Below are positions 29,173 to 40,200 of a stretch of 64,000 nt of DNA, piece after piece. Where the stretch lies: NCBI GenBank assembly GCA_016712105.1, contig JADJRU010000002.1:124001-188000 (forward strand), in the 5' to 3' direction. The notes beneath the pieces were generated by a model. It did no database searches. It was given only the letters and a program-made list of their open reading frames with translations, and had not been told where the DNA came from. The number at the start of each line of letters is the position of its first letter. The stretch's first letter is position 1. The translations under genes were made by a program, and so were the position numbers. The stretch is from Ahniella sp. (GTDB lineage: Bacteria > Pseudomonadota > Gammaproteobacteria > Xanthomonadales > Ahniellaceae).

Positions 29173-29847
29173 ATGAGCAACCTCGCACCTGCACCGTTGG
29201 GCGGTAAGCGCCGAAACCCGGCTGCCATGCGTGCGCGTACCGTCCTCACACTGTTCTCCGGAAAAGACGATATCGCCAGCCATCGGGTACGCATCCTGCT
29301 GGCGGCCAAAGGCGTGACATTCGAGTTGGTTGTGGTCGATCCCGCGCACCCGCCGGCAGAACTGACGACCCTCAACCCGATTGCCAGTACGCCGACCCTC
29401 GTCGACCGGGATCTGTGCCTGACCGAGGCAGACATCATCGGCGAATACCTGGAAGAACGATATCCGCATCCGGCCTTGTTTCCGCTCGATCCCCAGGGGC
29501 GAGCGCGAGTTCGGCTGAGCCTGCGACGCATCGAGCGTGAGTGGCTCAGCCAGGCCGATCTCATTCAGCAAGGGCCCAAAGCGCAGGCAGACGCCGCGCG
29601 CAAGCGGCTGAAAGAGTCCCTGATCGCGGCGGTGCCTGCGTTCAAGGCTTCGAAATTTTTCCTGAATGCCGAAATGTCGGTGGCAGACTGCGCCCTGGCG
29701 GCGCTCGTGTGGCGGCTACCTGCACTGAACGTGAATCTGGGCAAGGATGGGCAGGCGGTTCTGGATTACGGCGAGCGTTTCTTCCGCAATCCAGCCTACA
29801 ATCGCAGCATGACCGAACAGGAACGCACGCTGCGCCCCCTCGCATGA
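29173..29847 (+). CDS. sspA: Stringent starvation protein A (GST-fold, RNA polymerase-associated)
   Basis: A glutathione-S-transferase-fold regulator that binds RNA polymerase in E. coli and relatives. The thioredoxin-like half reads TVLTLFSGKDDIASHRVRIL and VVDPAHPPAELTTLNPIAST, with LVDRDLCLTEADIIGEYLEE RY. The helical half contains FFLNAEMSVADCALAALVWR. The protein is 224 residues with about 18 extra N-terminal residues relative to E. coli SspA, so a start at 29227 is possible. The ATG at 29173 has a plausible GGGAG upstream. It follows petABC, a frequent order, and overlaps sspB by ATGA. Confidence 0.92.
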   Translation: MSNLAPAPLGGKRRNPAAMRARTVLTLFSGKDDIASHRVRILLAAKGVTFELVVVDPAHPPAELTTLNPIASTPTLVDRDLCLTEADIIGEYLEERYPHPALFPLDPQGRARVRLSLRRIEREWLSQADLIQQGPKAQADAARKRLKESLIAAVPAFKASKFFLNAEMSVADCALAALVWRLPALNVNLGKDGQAVLDYGERFFRNPAYNRSMTEQERTLRPLA

Positions 29848-30407
29848 CCCAAATTTCCGCTCCACCGATGACCAGCAACCGTCCGTACCTGATCCGTGCC
29901 ATCTATGACTGGATCGTCGACAACCACCAAACCCCGCACCTGATTGTCGATGCGCGTGTCCCAGGCGTGGTCGTGCCGCCGCAGGCGATCCGCGATGGCA
30001 TCGTGGTGCTCAACATTGCCATGTCCGCCACCGGCGATCTGGAACTCGGCAACGATCTGATCCGCTTCAACGCGCGATTCTCGGGCGTCAGTCGCGGGAT
30101 CAGCATCCCGGTGGGTGCCGTGCTGGCGATTCGTTCGCGCGAACAGGGCCTCGGCATGGTGTTCTCGCCGGAATCCTTTGATCCCGAAGACGGCGAAGAC
30201 AGTGCCGACGATGGCGAAGAATCGACTTTGGCCGGCAACGGAATCTCGGCCGTCCCGACCCCTGCGGTGTCGACCCCCGCCAAGCCCATGCCGGCCGTGG
30301 CGGCGCCAAGTCCTTTGACGTCCGTGCCCGCTTCGGGCGGAGTCGATGACCCGCCATCGGTCGATCCTGATCGACCACGGCGCGGTCACCTGCGCGTCGT
30401 CAAATAG
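29844..30407 (+). CDS. sspB: ClpXP specificity-enhancing adaptor SspB
   Basis: It delivers ssrA-tagged peptides to ClpXP. The N-terminal substrate-binding domain (residues 9-115) reads MTSNRPYLIRAIYDWIVDNH and TPHLIVDARVPGVVVPPQAI, with GIVVLNIAMSATGDLELGND. A flexible Pro/Ala/Ser-rich tail of about 70 residues follows, ending in LRVVK, the same ClpX-binding pentapeptide found at the end of E. coli SspB (established knowledge). The start at 29844 overlaps the sspA stop; an internal ATG (MTSNRPYL) is also possible. Confidence 0.93.
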   Translation: MTQISAPPMTSNRPYLIRAIYDWIVDNHQTPHLIVDARVPGVVVPPQAIRDGIVVLNIAMSATGDLELGNDLIRFNARFSGVSRGISIPVGAVLAIRSREQGLGMVFSPESFDPEDGEDSADDGEESTLAGNGISAVPTPAVSTPAKPMPAVAAPSPLTSVPASGGVDDPPSVDPDRPRRGHLRVVK

Positions 30408-30417
30408 GGTCCTGCGT

Positions 30418-31173
30418 TCAGCCCGAAGCTTTCGCCTTGGTGGCGTTGGGCTGAGCTCGAGCCTCATTACGTTCGCCGAACCCGAACGGATCATGGTGTC
30501 CCGTCAAAATGCGTTCCATGACCCGACGTTCGCCTTGTTCGATCACGTTGAGGAATTCGCTTGCCCGGCCCATGTGGCGGAACGCCGCGAAACCACGTTC
30601 CAGAAATGCCTGAAGTTGCCCGAAACCCGCGCCCCGCGCGGGTCCGCGCGCAAGTTTCAGGACCCCGAGAATCAGCGGAATACGGACCAGTCGCTCGAGT
30701 TCTTCGCCCACGTCGACAATCAGATCGATCTGCCGATGGCGCAAGGCCTCGTCGCAGGTTTCCCGGTACGCGCGTGTATAAATTTCGGTGTCGATCCGCG
30801 GCCGATCGATCTGCTCGCTCATGTCGAGGTCAAAACGATGCGAGATCAGATCCAGTTCCAGCGCGCCATTCAAGGCCTGCAACGCTTTTTCAGGCAGCCA
30901 GCGTTGCATCGTCGGCAAAACCCGTTCAACGTCGCGATCGCGCCAGCTTGCGTCCTCGGCGCCATAAAGATCACTCAGGAAAAACTGCGCTGCCGGCTCG
31001 TAGCGCGGATTGGCCGTGAGGCTGGTGAAACTCCGCGCGAGGCGGTCGGATTGCCATTGTTTCAGCGCCCGCAGGTGCGGCGCCTTATTGCGGGCATCGT
31101 GCCGCTCGGAACGGGCTTTCGCCAGTTCGTTGAGGGTGTGGCGCAACTGTTCGCTGGTCTGATTTCTGGACAT
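30418..31173 (-). CDS. Conserved hypothetical protein with FFLSDLYG motif
   Basis: 251 residues, intact, no signal peptide or membrane segment. It is strongly helical and charged, and contains YEPAAQFFLSDLYGAEDASW followed by RDRDVERVLPTMQRWLPEKA. I recall the FFLSDLYG motif from an uncharacterised proteobacterial family; no function is known to me. The C-terminal half has many Arg/Glu and a LVRIPLILGVLKLARGPARG stretch. It is convergent with sspB (10 bases apart) and divergent from the patatin gene, 140 bases away, so the two may share a control region. The start MSRNQTSEQLRHTLNELAKA at 31173 is preferred over an ATG ten codons upstream. Confidence 0.75.
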   Translation of the reverse strand: MSRNQTSEQLRHTLNELAKARSERHDARNKAPHLRALKQWQSDRLARSFTSLTANPRYEPAAQFFLSDLYGAEDASWRDRDVERVLPTMQRWLPEKALQALNGALELDLISHRFDLDMSEQIDRPRIDTEIYTRAYRETCDEALRHRQIDLIVDVGEELERLVRIPLILGVLKLARGPARGAGFGQLQAFLERGFAAFRHMGRASEFLNVIEQGERRVMERILTGHHDPFGFGERNEARAQPNATKAKASG

Positions 31174-31315
31174 GGTCCAATTATGGGTATGACGGGTGCC
31201 CATCCAAAGGGCGAAGCGCCGCGCAAACGATTGTTTGCGTGTGTTCGTTCAGGCTGAGCCCACACTCCAGACTCGAACGCTACACTCGGGCAATCACTGA
31301 CAGGCACGTACCCTC

Positions 31316-32558
31316 ATGCTGACTCTGCAACCTTCGCTCAAGCGCCGGCGCAAGCGCCCCCAGAAAGCCCACATCGGGTTGGCGGTGGCTGGCGGTGGTC
31401 CCGTGGGCGGCATGTACGAACTGGGCGCCTTGCGAGCACTCGATGAAGCCATCGAAGGTTTGAAGCTGACCGATCTCGAAGTCTATGTGGGCGTCAGTTC
31501 CGGCGCCTTCCTGGCCTCAGGCCTGGCGAACCAGCTCAGCACGGCCGAAATGTGCCGTATTTTCCTGACCGACGATGTCGACCAGGGCCGGTTCCGGCCC
31601 GAGGTCTTCCTGCGTCCGGCATTCCAGGAATATCTGCGCCGCGCCGCGGGCATTCCACACATGATCGGCAGTTGGCTGCTCGACATCATCCGCAATCCGG
31701 ACGACAACAAATGGACCGACGTCGTGGGTCGGCTCGGCGCGATCATTCCCACGGGACTGTTCGACAATGCCGAGATCGAACGTTTCCTGCGTACGATTTT
31801 CGCCAGCCACGGCCGAACGAACGATTTCCGCGAACTCAAGAATCGCCTGTACGTCGTGGCGGTTGATATCGACAGTGGCGAGGCAGTGAAATTTGGCGCG
31901 GCCGGCCATGATCAGGTGCCGATCTCGCGAGCGGTGCAAGCCAGTTCTGCGTTGCCGGGGCTTTATCCACCCGTCGAAATCAACGGTCACTGGTATGTCG
32001 ATGGCGCGCTGCGTCGAACACTGCACGCTTCGGTGGCACTGGATGCCGGTGCCGAACTCGTGTTCGGCATCAATCCGCTGGTGCCGTTTGATGCCAGCAT
32101 GGCTCTGCGCAACGGCTTGCCGGTGCCGTCGAGCCTCATTGAAGGCGGCTTGCCGGCGGTGTTGTCGCAGACGTTCCGCACCCTGCTCAAGTCGCGAATG
32201 CAGGTCGGCCTGGACAAGTACCAGACCCAATACGAACACGCCGATATCGTGCTGTTCGAGCCGCGCCCCGACGACACCAGCATGTTCTTCACGAACGTGT
32301 TCAGCTACGAAAGCCGGCACAAGCTCGCACAACATGCCTACAGCTCGACCTTGCGTGATCTGGGCCACGAATATCGACAAACTGCGGCCAGTGCTGGCAC
32401 GTCATGGCCTATCCATCCGCGAAGAAGTCATCAGCAACCCCGACCGCGATCTGCTCGATTTCCTTGGTCAGCGCCCGCCGCGTAAAACGTCGGTCACACT
32501 CAGACTACGTCATGCTCTCGACGACCTCGAGCGCAACCTGAAAGCGCACGCGCGCTAG
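31316..32558 (+). CDS. Patatin-like phospholipase, one frameshift near the 3' end
   Basis: A predicted serine lipid acyl-hydrolase. The oxyanion motif is LAVAGGGPVGGMYELGALRA, the nucleophile elbow is VYVGVSSGAFLASGLANQ (GxSxG) and the catalytic Asp lies in WYVDGALRRTLHAS, so the Ser-Asp dyad is complete. No signal peptide is present; the N-terminus is basic (KRRRKRPQKAH). The frame breaks near 32380 and continues as NIDKLRPVLARHGLSIREEV, NPDRDLLDFLGQRPPRK and LRHALDDLERNLKAHAR to a stop at 32558. About 414 residues after correction. A REP element begins 3 bases after the stop. Confidence 0.85.
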
Positions 32559-32561
32559 TAG

Positions 32562-32712
32562 CCTTCTCCCGCAAGCGGGAGAAGGTGGCCGAAGGCCGGA
32601 TGAGGGAAAGACTGGCGCGAAGCTTTGGCAGGATAAGATGGCCGATGGAGTTGGCTCATCGCCAGGTTTCCCTCATCTGCCTGTCGGCATCTTCTCCCGA
32701 TCACGGGAGAAG
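32562..32712. repeat. REP doublet in inverted orientation
   Basis: Unit 1 (32562-32611) starts with a perfect 11-bp stem CCTTCTCCCGC-AA-GCGGGAGAAGG followed by GTGGCCGAAGGCCGGATGAG. Unit 2 (32662-32712) is the inverted, diverged version, with TTTCCCTCATCTG-CTGTCGGCAT and a stem CTTCTCCCG-ATCA-CGGGAGAAG. The pair fits a bacterial interspersed mosaic element and could end transcription of the patatin and nitrilase genes. Confidence 0.85.
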
Positions 32713-32778
32713 AATTCCTGCGATCAACCACGCGACATGTTTCCGTGTTCGAGGGCAGATTCGAACAAACCTGCGGCG

Positions 32779-33615
32779 CTACCAATCCCTGAAGTTCAAC
32801 ACCTGACCATCACGCCGAACCGCTTCGACGAGTGACAAATCGATATCGACGATCAACAGGCCCGGTTGATCGAGTCGGGTTTGTGCCAACACGCCGTCGG
32901 CCGGGAAGCCGCGGTCGGGCGGCCCATAACACGCGGCCAGGCCATGGTTCTCGTCGATGGCCGGTGACTCGGGCAGGTCGCCGATGGTGTGGGTCTGGAG
33001 GACAAAACACTGGCTCTCCAGAGCCCGTGCGCGTGCAGCGACCTGCACACGATGAAAGCCATGAACGCTGTCGGTGCAACTCGGTACCGCAATCAGGTTG
33101 GCGCCGGCGTCGACGAGTTCGCGAACGAGTAGCGGGAATTCACTGTCGTAGCAAATAGCCACGCCTAGCTTCAACGTGCCCAGATCAATCACTGTGGCGC
33201 CAACGCCTGCCGACACGCCCCAGGATTCATTTTCGAAGCGGGTCATGCGACGTTTGTCCTGGTGCCGCAGCGTGCCGTCGGCCAGTGCGATCGTGCAGCG
33301 GTTTCGATATCGGCCATCGTCGTCCAGGACGGGATACGAACCGCCGACCACCGTGAGCCGGTACTTCAGCGCCAGTTGTCTCAACAAGTGCTCGAACGGC
33401 GCATGGAACTCCTGCATCGCGCCGAGTTGCGCGCGGACATCGGCGCGAATCCCGGGTGCAAACAGCGTTGCCAGCTCCATGCAGAAATATTCGGGCAACA
33501 GCAGAAGTGTTGCGCCCTGATCGGCTGCTCGCGCAACAAGGTTCGACAGCTTTGTCTCGAACCCCGACCAATGAGTGTGGGCCGACACGAGATAAGGGCA
33601 GGCAGCGATTCGCAT
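32779..33615 (-). CDS. Carbon-nitrogen hydrolase (nitrilase superfamily)
   Basis: An intact 278-residue cytosolic amidase/nitrilase-fold enzyme. The Glu-Lys-Cys triad is visible: Glu in LLLLPEYFCMELATLF, Lys in RHQDKRRMTRFENESWG and Cys in GVAICYDSEFPLLVREL. The RRMTRFE insertion and the substrate pocket EFPLLVRELVDAGANLI resemble the uncharacterised branch often annotated as an apolipoprotein N-acyltransferase-like or N-carbamoyl hydrolase relative. Substrate cannot be assigned. It is convergent with the patatin gene across the REP pair. Confidence 0.88.
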   Translation of the reverse strand: MRIAACPYLVSAHTHWSGFETKLSNLVARAADQGATLLLLPEYFCMELATLFAPGIRADVRAQLGAMQEFHAPFEHLLRQLALKYRLTVVGGSYPVLDDDGRYRNRCTIALADGTLRHQDKRRMTRFENESWGVSAGVGATVIDLGTLKLGVAICYDSEFPLLVRELVDAGANLIAVPSCTDSVHGFHRVQVAARARALESQCFVLQTHTIGDLPESPAIDENHGLAACYGPPDRGFPADGVLAQTRLDQPGLLIVDIDLSLVEAVRRDGQVLNFRDW

Positions 33616-33759
33616 GGGCCTGAGCGTAGCGGAAGGTCGCGACCCATGTGATCGAGTCTTCGCTCAGGAGACGCCCTGCAAACGTAATCACCGGTGGTGG
33701 TCGAACTTGTCACTTAGACTCGATGGTTGCACTCGCCTCGAATTGCCAAGACAAGACCT

Positions 33760-34011
33760 ATGAACGTGGAACTCCTCGGTTACCTCGCTGCAGCACTGAC
33801 GACGATGGCCTTCGTGCCTCAAGCCATCAAGACGCTGCGCACCCGCGACACCTCGGGCATTTCGCTTGGGATGTACGTGCTGTTTGTCGCCGGCGTTCTG
33901 GCCTGGTTTGTGTACGGGCTCGCCATCGGGTCGATGCCGATCATCGTCGCGAATGCCGTGACTGCGGTGCTGGCGGGATGTGTATTGTTCGTGAAACTAC
34001 GCCATCCATGA
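33760..34011 (+). CDS. SemiSWEET (PQ-loop) transporter
   Basis: An 83-residue, three-helix membrane protein of the bacterial SemiSWEET family, which dimerises to form a sugar uniporter. It shows the PQ motif in LAAALTTMAFVPQAIKTLRT, followed by RDTSGISLGMYVLFVAGVLA and IIVANAVTAVLAGCVLFVKL. The start MNVELLGYLAAAL is chosen over an ATG 11 codons upstream because it begins at the first helix. It stands alone between the nitrilase gene and the giant secreted protein. Confidence 0.9.
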   Translation: MNVELLGYLAAALTTMAFVPQAIKTLRTRDTSGISLGMYVLFVAGVLAWFVYGLAIGSMPIIVANAVTAVLAGCVLFVKLRHP

Positions 34012-34241
34012 TGCCGATGTGAAGAAATGCGGCGCCGCAGCAAGCCGTTCTCGCGCGGTTGTGTTGGAATGCCGCCGGGGTTCTGTCATCCGGTGTCGGA
34101 TGGGCCATGTTTTCGCTGCAAGGGAGGCGAATCGTGACGGTTTGACGGCGTGTCTTGGCACTCGGCGAACTCGCAGAACCTCAACGGCAATGCGGAGCAT
34201 GGGGCTTCGCCGGCCGACGAATCTTGTCACTGGAGCGCGGG

Positions 34242-37200
34242 ATGACTGTTCAACGATTGCTGGGTTTGGTTGCAGGGTTGCCTCTGCTTTGGTTGGTAGC
34301 GCAGCCTGTTGGCGCACAGAATGTTCAAGTGAACCCAGGCGCAGGGGATTACCCCACGCTGAAGGCGGCGTTCGATGCGATCAATTTAGGGACGCACACT
34401 GGAGCGATCACCGTCGCGGTCAGTGCCGACACCACCGAAACCCTGCCTGCGGTCTTGAACGCCAGCGGCTCTGGTGGCGCCCTTTATACGTCGATCAGCA
34501 TCACTCCGACCGGCGGCGCCGCGCGAACCATCTCCGGTGCCATAGCCGCCGGCAGCCCGCTGATCGATCTCAATGGCGCCGACAACGTCACCATTGATGG
34601 TCTGAACACTGGCGGCAATTCCCTGACGATTGCCAACACGACAGTCTCGCCGACCTCAGTCACTTCGACCATTCGCTTTATCGGCGGCGCGACCAATAAC
34701 CTGATCACGAATTCGAACATCCAGGGCTCAGGCACCATGTCGGTGGCGACGAATGGTGCCACGATCTTCTTCAGCACCGATGCCCTGACCGCCAACGGCA
34801 ACGACAACAACACGATCTCGAACAACAACATCGGACCTGCGGGCGCGAATCTGCCGACCAAGGGCATCCTGTGTAACGGCTCAGCCTCGACCACGGCGAT
34901 TGGCAACAGTGGCAACATCGTCAACAACAACAACATCTTCGACTACTTTGGCGCTGCAGTGACCAGCGCCGGTATTGCTACCAACGGTGGCTGCAATACC
35001 TGGACCATCAGCAACAACCGGTTTTATCAAACCGCGACGCGCACCTGGACGACAGGCGCGCTGCATGCTGGCATCAATATCCAGAACACCACCGGCACCA
35101 GCGGCGCACAGGGCTTCACGATCACCGGCAACACCATCGGTTTCGCCTCCAATACGCAGACCGGTACCTACACGTTGACCGGTGTCGGTACGGGCGCGAA
35201 GTTCCTTGGAATCCTGTTCAACGGCATAGTTACCGGCACCACCTCACAACATCAACAACAACACGGTCGCCGGCGTCAGCCTGACCGGGGTCACCGGCGC
35301 GGGCACGACAACAGCAAGTCCGTTCACGGCGATGCTGTTTCAGGAAGGCAATATCATCAGCAACGGCAACACCATTGGTAGTCAGGGTGCTGCCGGGTCT
35401 CTGACGTTCTCGACGACAACCACGACCGCGACCGATGTTTATGGCATTCACAACTTCACCAGCAATGCCTGGACTTCGAACAACAATACTGTCGGCGGGA
35501 TTTCGGCCACCAATTTGGGTGCATCGGGCACGATTCAGCTGATCGGCATGCGTGCTTTCACCGGTTCAGCTGCGACCTGGTCCGCCACCGGGAATACGGT
35601 CGGCGGCAACGTTGGAACCTCGATTCAATTGAATGCTACGGGCACGGCCTCGCTAGTGGCGGGCATGTTCACCTCGAATGCGCCAGCCCAGCTCACATCG
35701 AACACCATCCGTAACCTGATCTCGAACATCGGTACCGGCACCTCAGGGGGCGCATCGGTGATTGGTATCAATATCACGGCTGCCACACCGAACCACACGC
35801 TTTCCCAAAACACGATTTCGAACCTGACGAACACCAATGCGACCGCCGCATCGGTGGTCACCGGGATTCAGTTCACCGGCTCCACAGCCAACACGGTGGA
35901 GCGCAACTTCATTTACAGCCTGGCGGTTGCTAGCAACAGCGCCACGGCTGAAGTGAACGGCATTCGAGTCGCCGGCGGCACCACGGTTTATCGCAACAAC
36001 ATGATTGCGATCGGTGCGTTCATCGGCAACGCCATCGGTGCTGCCGCCAGCAACGGCGGAACCACGGGTGTCAACGGCATCAATGAGTTTCTCGGCACCA
36101 ACAGCTTCTTCCACAACAGCGTCTACATTGGTGGCAGCCCGAGCGCAGGCACGGGTGCATCCTTTGCTTTCAATGGTTCGCAAACCGTCAATACGCGAAG
36201 CTTTCGCGACAATATTTTCTGGAATGCCCGCAGCAATGCCGGGGCCACTGGCAGTCACTACGCCATCAAGATCAATGGCACGGCTCCGAACCCCGCTGGC
36301 CTGACGCTCAACAACAACCTGTATTTCGCCAATGGCACGGGCGCGGTGTTCGGGTTCTTCAACTCGCTGGATGTCGCCAACATCGGCGCCTGGCGTACTG
36401 CCGTCGGTCAGGATTCCGGGAGCTTTGAAAGCAACCCGCAATTTGTCGACCCGACCAATGCCACGCCCGATCTGCACCTGCATCCAAGTAATCCCACCGT
36501 CGCCGAAGGCAATGGCGTCGATGTTGGGGTGCTCAATGACTTTGACGGCCAGACCCGCAGTGGGCTGACGCCCGTTGATATTGGTGCGGACGCCGGCAAC
36601 TTCGTCGGCATCGACCTCGCTGGCCCCAATATCACCTACACCGCTCTTGGCAACACCACGCAGACCACCGACCGCACGCTCGTCGTCACGCTGACCGATG
36701 TGAGCGGTGTGGCTACCGGCGGGCTCGCGCCGCGTATCTACTATCGCAAGAATGCCGACGCATACGTCTCGCAGGCCTGTACCTTGGCCACCGGCAGTGT
36801 CACGAACGGTACATGGAACTGTCCGATCGGCTATGCCGGCGTGGGTGGTGTCGTCACGACCGATCTCATCTCGTATTTTGTGGTGGCCCAGGACATCGCC
36901 GGCAACCTGACTTCGAATCCGGCGGGTGCCATCGCCACCGATGTCAACACGGTCGGCACCCCGCCCGCCTCGCCGAACAGCTACCGCATCGCCCCCGCGT
37001 TCTCGGGAACGATTCCAGTGGGCAGCGGCCAGACCTACCTCTCGCTGACCAATGCCGGCGGCCTGTTTGAGGCGCTCAACAACGGCGTGGCGACGGGCAA
37101 CATCGTGGTCGACATCACCAGCGACCTGCTGGCCGAAACGGGCACGCATCCGCTGAACCGCATTACCGAGGAAGGTGTTGGCAACTACACCCTGTCCATT

Positions 37201-40200
37201 CGCCCAATCGGCGCGGCGCGCGCGATCTCGGGATCGTTCAACGGGGCGCTGATCCGTTTCGCCGGCGCGAACCGAATCACGGTCGACGGCTCCGTCGGCG
37301 GTCTCGGTACGGATCGAAGTCTGACGATCACCAACACCAGCGTCACGACCCCGTCAGTTGTGCTGTTTGGCTCGATCGGAACGACGCCGATCACCGACGG
37401 AACCTTGCGCAACACCATTATCACCAACGGCGTGAACACCAGCAGTGCGGTCGTGATCTCCGACGGCACAATCGTGGGCAATGCCGGGCGCTTCGCCAAC
37501 ATCGTCATCCGCAACAACGAGGTTCGTCGCGCGTTCGTCGGCGTGTTTGCGACTGGCGGCACGACGCCACAGGGCGGCACCAACCTGACCTACGAGCAGA
37601 ACACCATCAACAGCGCTGGCGCCGACGCGATCCGTATCATCGGCCTGTACATGCAGGGCGTGAATGGTGCGACGGTGTCGCAGAACACCGTTGGCAACAT
37701 CGACAAGGCGAACGACGAGACCGACGTCGGCATCTGGCTCGCGAGCGGCACCATCAACGCGACGGTGTCGCGCAACACGATCAGCGGTATCGGCTACACC
37801 GGCGCCAATGGCTTTGCCCCGGTCGGCATCAACCTGACTCCGGGCGCGGCGAGTTCCAACCTCGTCATCACCGGTAATCGTGTCTCGGACATTTCGACCA
37901 ACGGCGGCGCGCAGGTGCGCGGCATCGCACTCAGCGGCGCCAGCTCCGATCTGCCCATCGAAAAGAACGACGTGCAGGGCATCATCAATACCAACCCGGG
38001 AACCTTCGGGGCCTACGGTATCGATGTCAGCGGCGGCAACAATGTCCTGGTCAGCAACAACTTCGTCAGCAATGTCAGTTTCAACATGTCCGGTGGCGGG
38101 GCGTTCTCGACCCAGTTCGGCGTGTTCGGCATCCGCATCGGCGCGGGCACGGGACATCGGATCTACAACAACTCGGTGAACCTGTCGGGTGCCTTGCCGG
38201 GGACGGCCAACTCAGCCCTGCTCAGCGCGGCTTTCTGCGTGGTCGGCACCACGTCGACCGGTCTGGACGTTCGCGACAACATCTTCGCCAACAACATCAC
38301 GGGCGGGACAACGTCGATCGCGCATGTACCGGTGTTCCTGCCGTCCGGTGGCACCGCGGCAATGAACCTGACCTGGAACAACAACGCTTATTTCTTCGGC
38401 ACTGATGCAGCAAGGCAAGGCGTTGGACAGGCGGGAACCACAGCGGGCACGAACTTCTTCACCACTCTGCCTGCTCTGGCCGCCTATTCGAGCATCCTCT
38501 CCGGTGCCGGCACCAACGACAACGCCTCGCAGGCATCGACTGCGGCGGTTCCGTTCATCAGCGCAACAGACCTGCATCTGCAGCCTGGCAGCCCGCTGTC
38601 GACTGCCGGCGTGCCGCTTGCGGGCGTGACCACGGACATTGACAACGAGACTCGCTCGGCGACAACGCCCTCGATCGGTGCCGACGAATTGCCGGTCGGT
38701 ATTCTGGCGATCACGCCCTCACCGGTGGACTTCACGAATGTGGTCGTGGGTGCCACGTCGGCGGCGCAAGCGGCGACGCTGAGCAACTCCGGTGCTGCAC
38801 CGCTGACCATTTCTGCGCTGAGTGCCGCTTCGGCGCCGTTTGCCCAGGTCGGTGGCACGTGTTCCGCTCTGCCCATCACGATCAATCCGGGCAGCAACTG
38901 CACGATCACGTATACGTTCTCGCCTGCGGCGCTGGGCAGTGCCAGCCAGACGATCAGCGTGACCTCGAATGGCACGGGTGCGACCAGCTTCGATCTGACC
39001 GGCATCGGTGCAGGGGGCCCTGTCGATCAGTCCGACCAGCTTGGGCTTCGGTCCGGTCACGGTGGGCCAGTCCAGTGCCAATCAGACCGTCACGCTGAGC
39101 AACACGGGTAATGCGAGTCTGAACATCACGGCGCTGGATGCCGCCGCAGCACCGTTTGTGCTCGACGCCAGCAGCACCTGCGGCACGCCGACGTTCGCGA
39201 TCGCGGCGGGTGGCAGCTGTACGCTGGTCTACCGCTTCTCGCCAGCAGCGGGCGGCCCGTTCGGCCAGACAATCAATGTCACGGCGAATGCACCGGGTTC
39301 CGGCTCGATCGGATTGAGCGGAACCGGCGTGGTGCCGGGTAGCCTGACGATCAACCCGACGACCGTCAGCTTCGGCAGTATTGCCGTAGGCGCGACAACC
39401 GCCGAGCAGACCGTCACGCTGTCGAACACGGGTGGTGTGTCGATCACGGTCGATAGCCTGACTGCCGCAGCGGCTCCGTTCGCGCAGACTGGAACCGGCA
39501 CCTGTGGCGTGTTCCCGATTACGATCAACGGCGGCAGCAGCTGCACACTCACGTACACGTTCGCACCGACTGCTCGCGGTAACGCGAGCCAGACGCTGAC
39601 GGCCGTCGTGGGTGGTTCGCCGAGTGGCACGATCACGCTGCAAGGCACGGGTCTTCAGGGTGAGCTGACGATTGCGCCGACGTCGATCAACTTCGGCAGT
39701 GTGACCGTCGGCCAGACGAGCGCCGGCCAGTCGGTGACCTTGACGAACATCGGCAACGAAACCCTGTCGGTGGCCAGTATCGTGGGTGCGGCCGCACCGT
39801 TTGCACAGAGCGGTGGAACCTGTACGGCGGCGCCGTTCAACCTGACTGCGGGTTCGAACTGCACCTTGACCTACACGTTCACGCCTGCTGCAAGCGGTCC
39901 CGCGAGCCAGAATCTTGCCGTTGCAGTCACAGGCCCGGCATTGGGCGGCGGCACAATCGCTCTGTCCGGCAGCGGTACGCAGGGCAACCTGACGATCACG
40001 CCGACCAGCCTGGCATTCGGTAACCAGTTGGTGGGCACGACCAGCAACTTCCAGGTCGTGACGCTGGCGAACACCGGGTCCACGGGCATCAACGTGACCC
40101 TGACCGGTCCGGCCACGCCGTTCCTTCGTGTCGGCGGCGGTACGTGCTCGGCTTCGCCGATCGCCATTGCTGCGGGCGCCAGCTGCACCTTGCGGTATGT

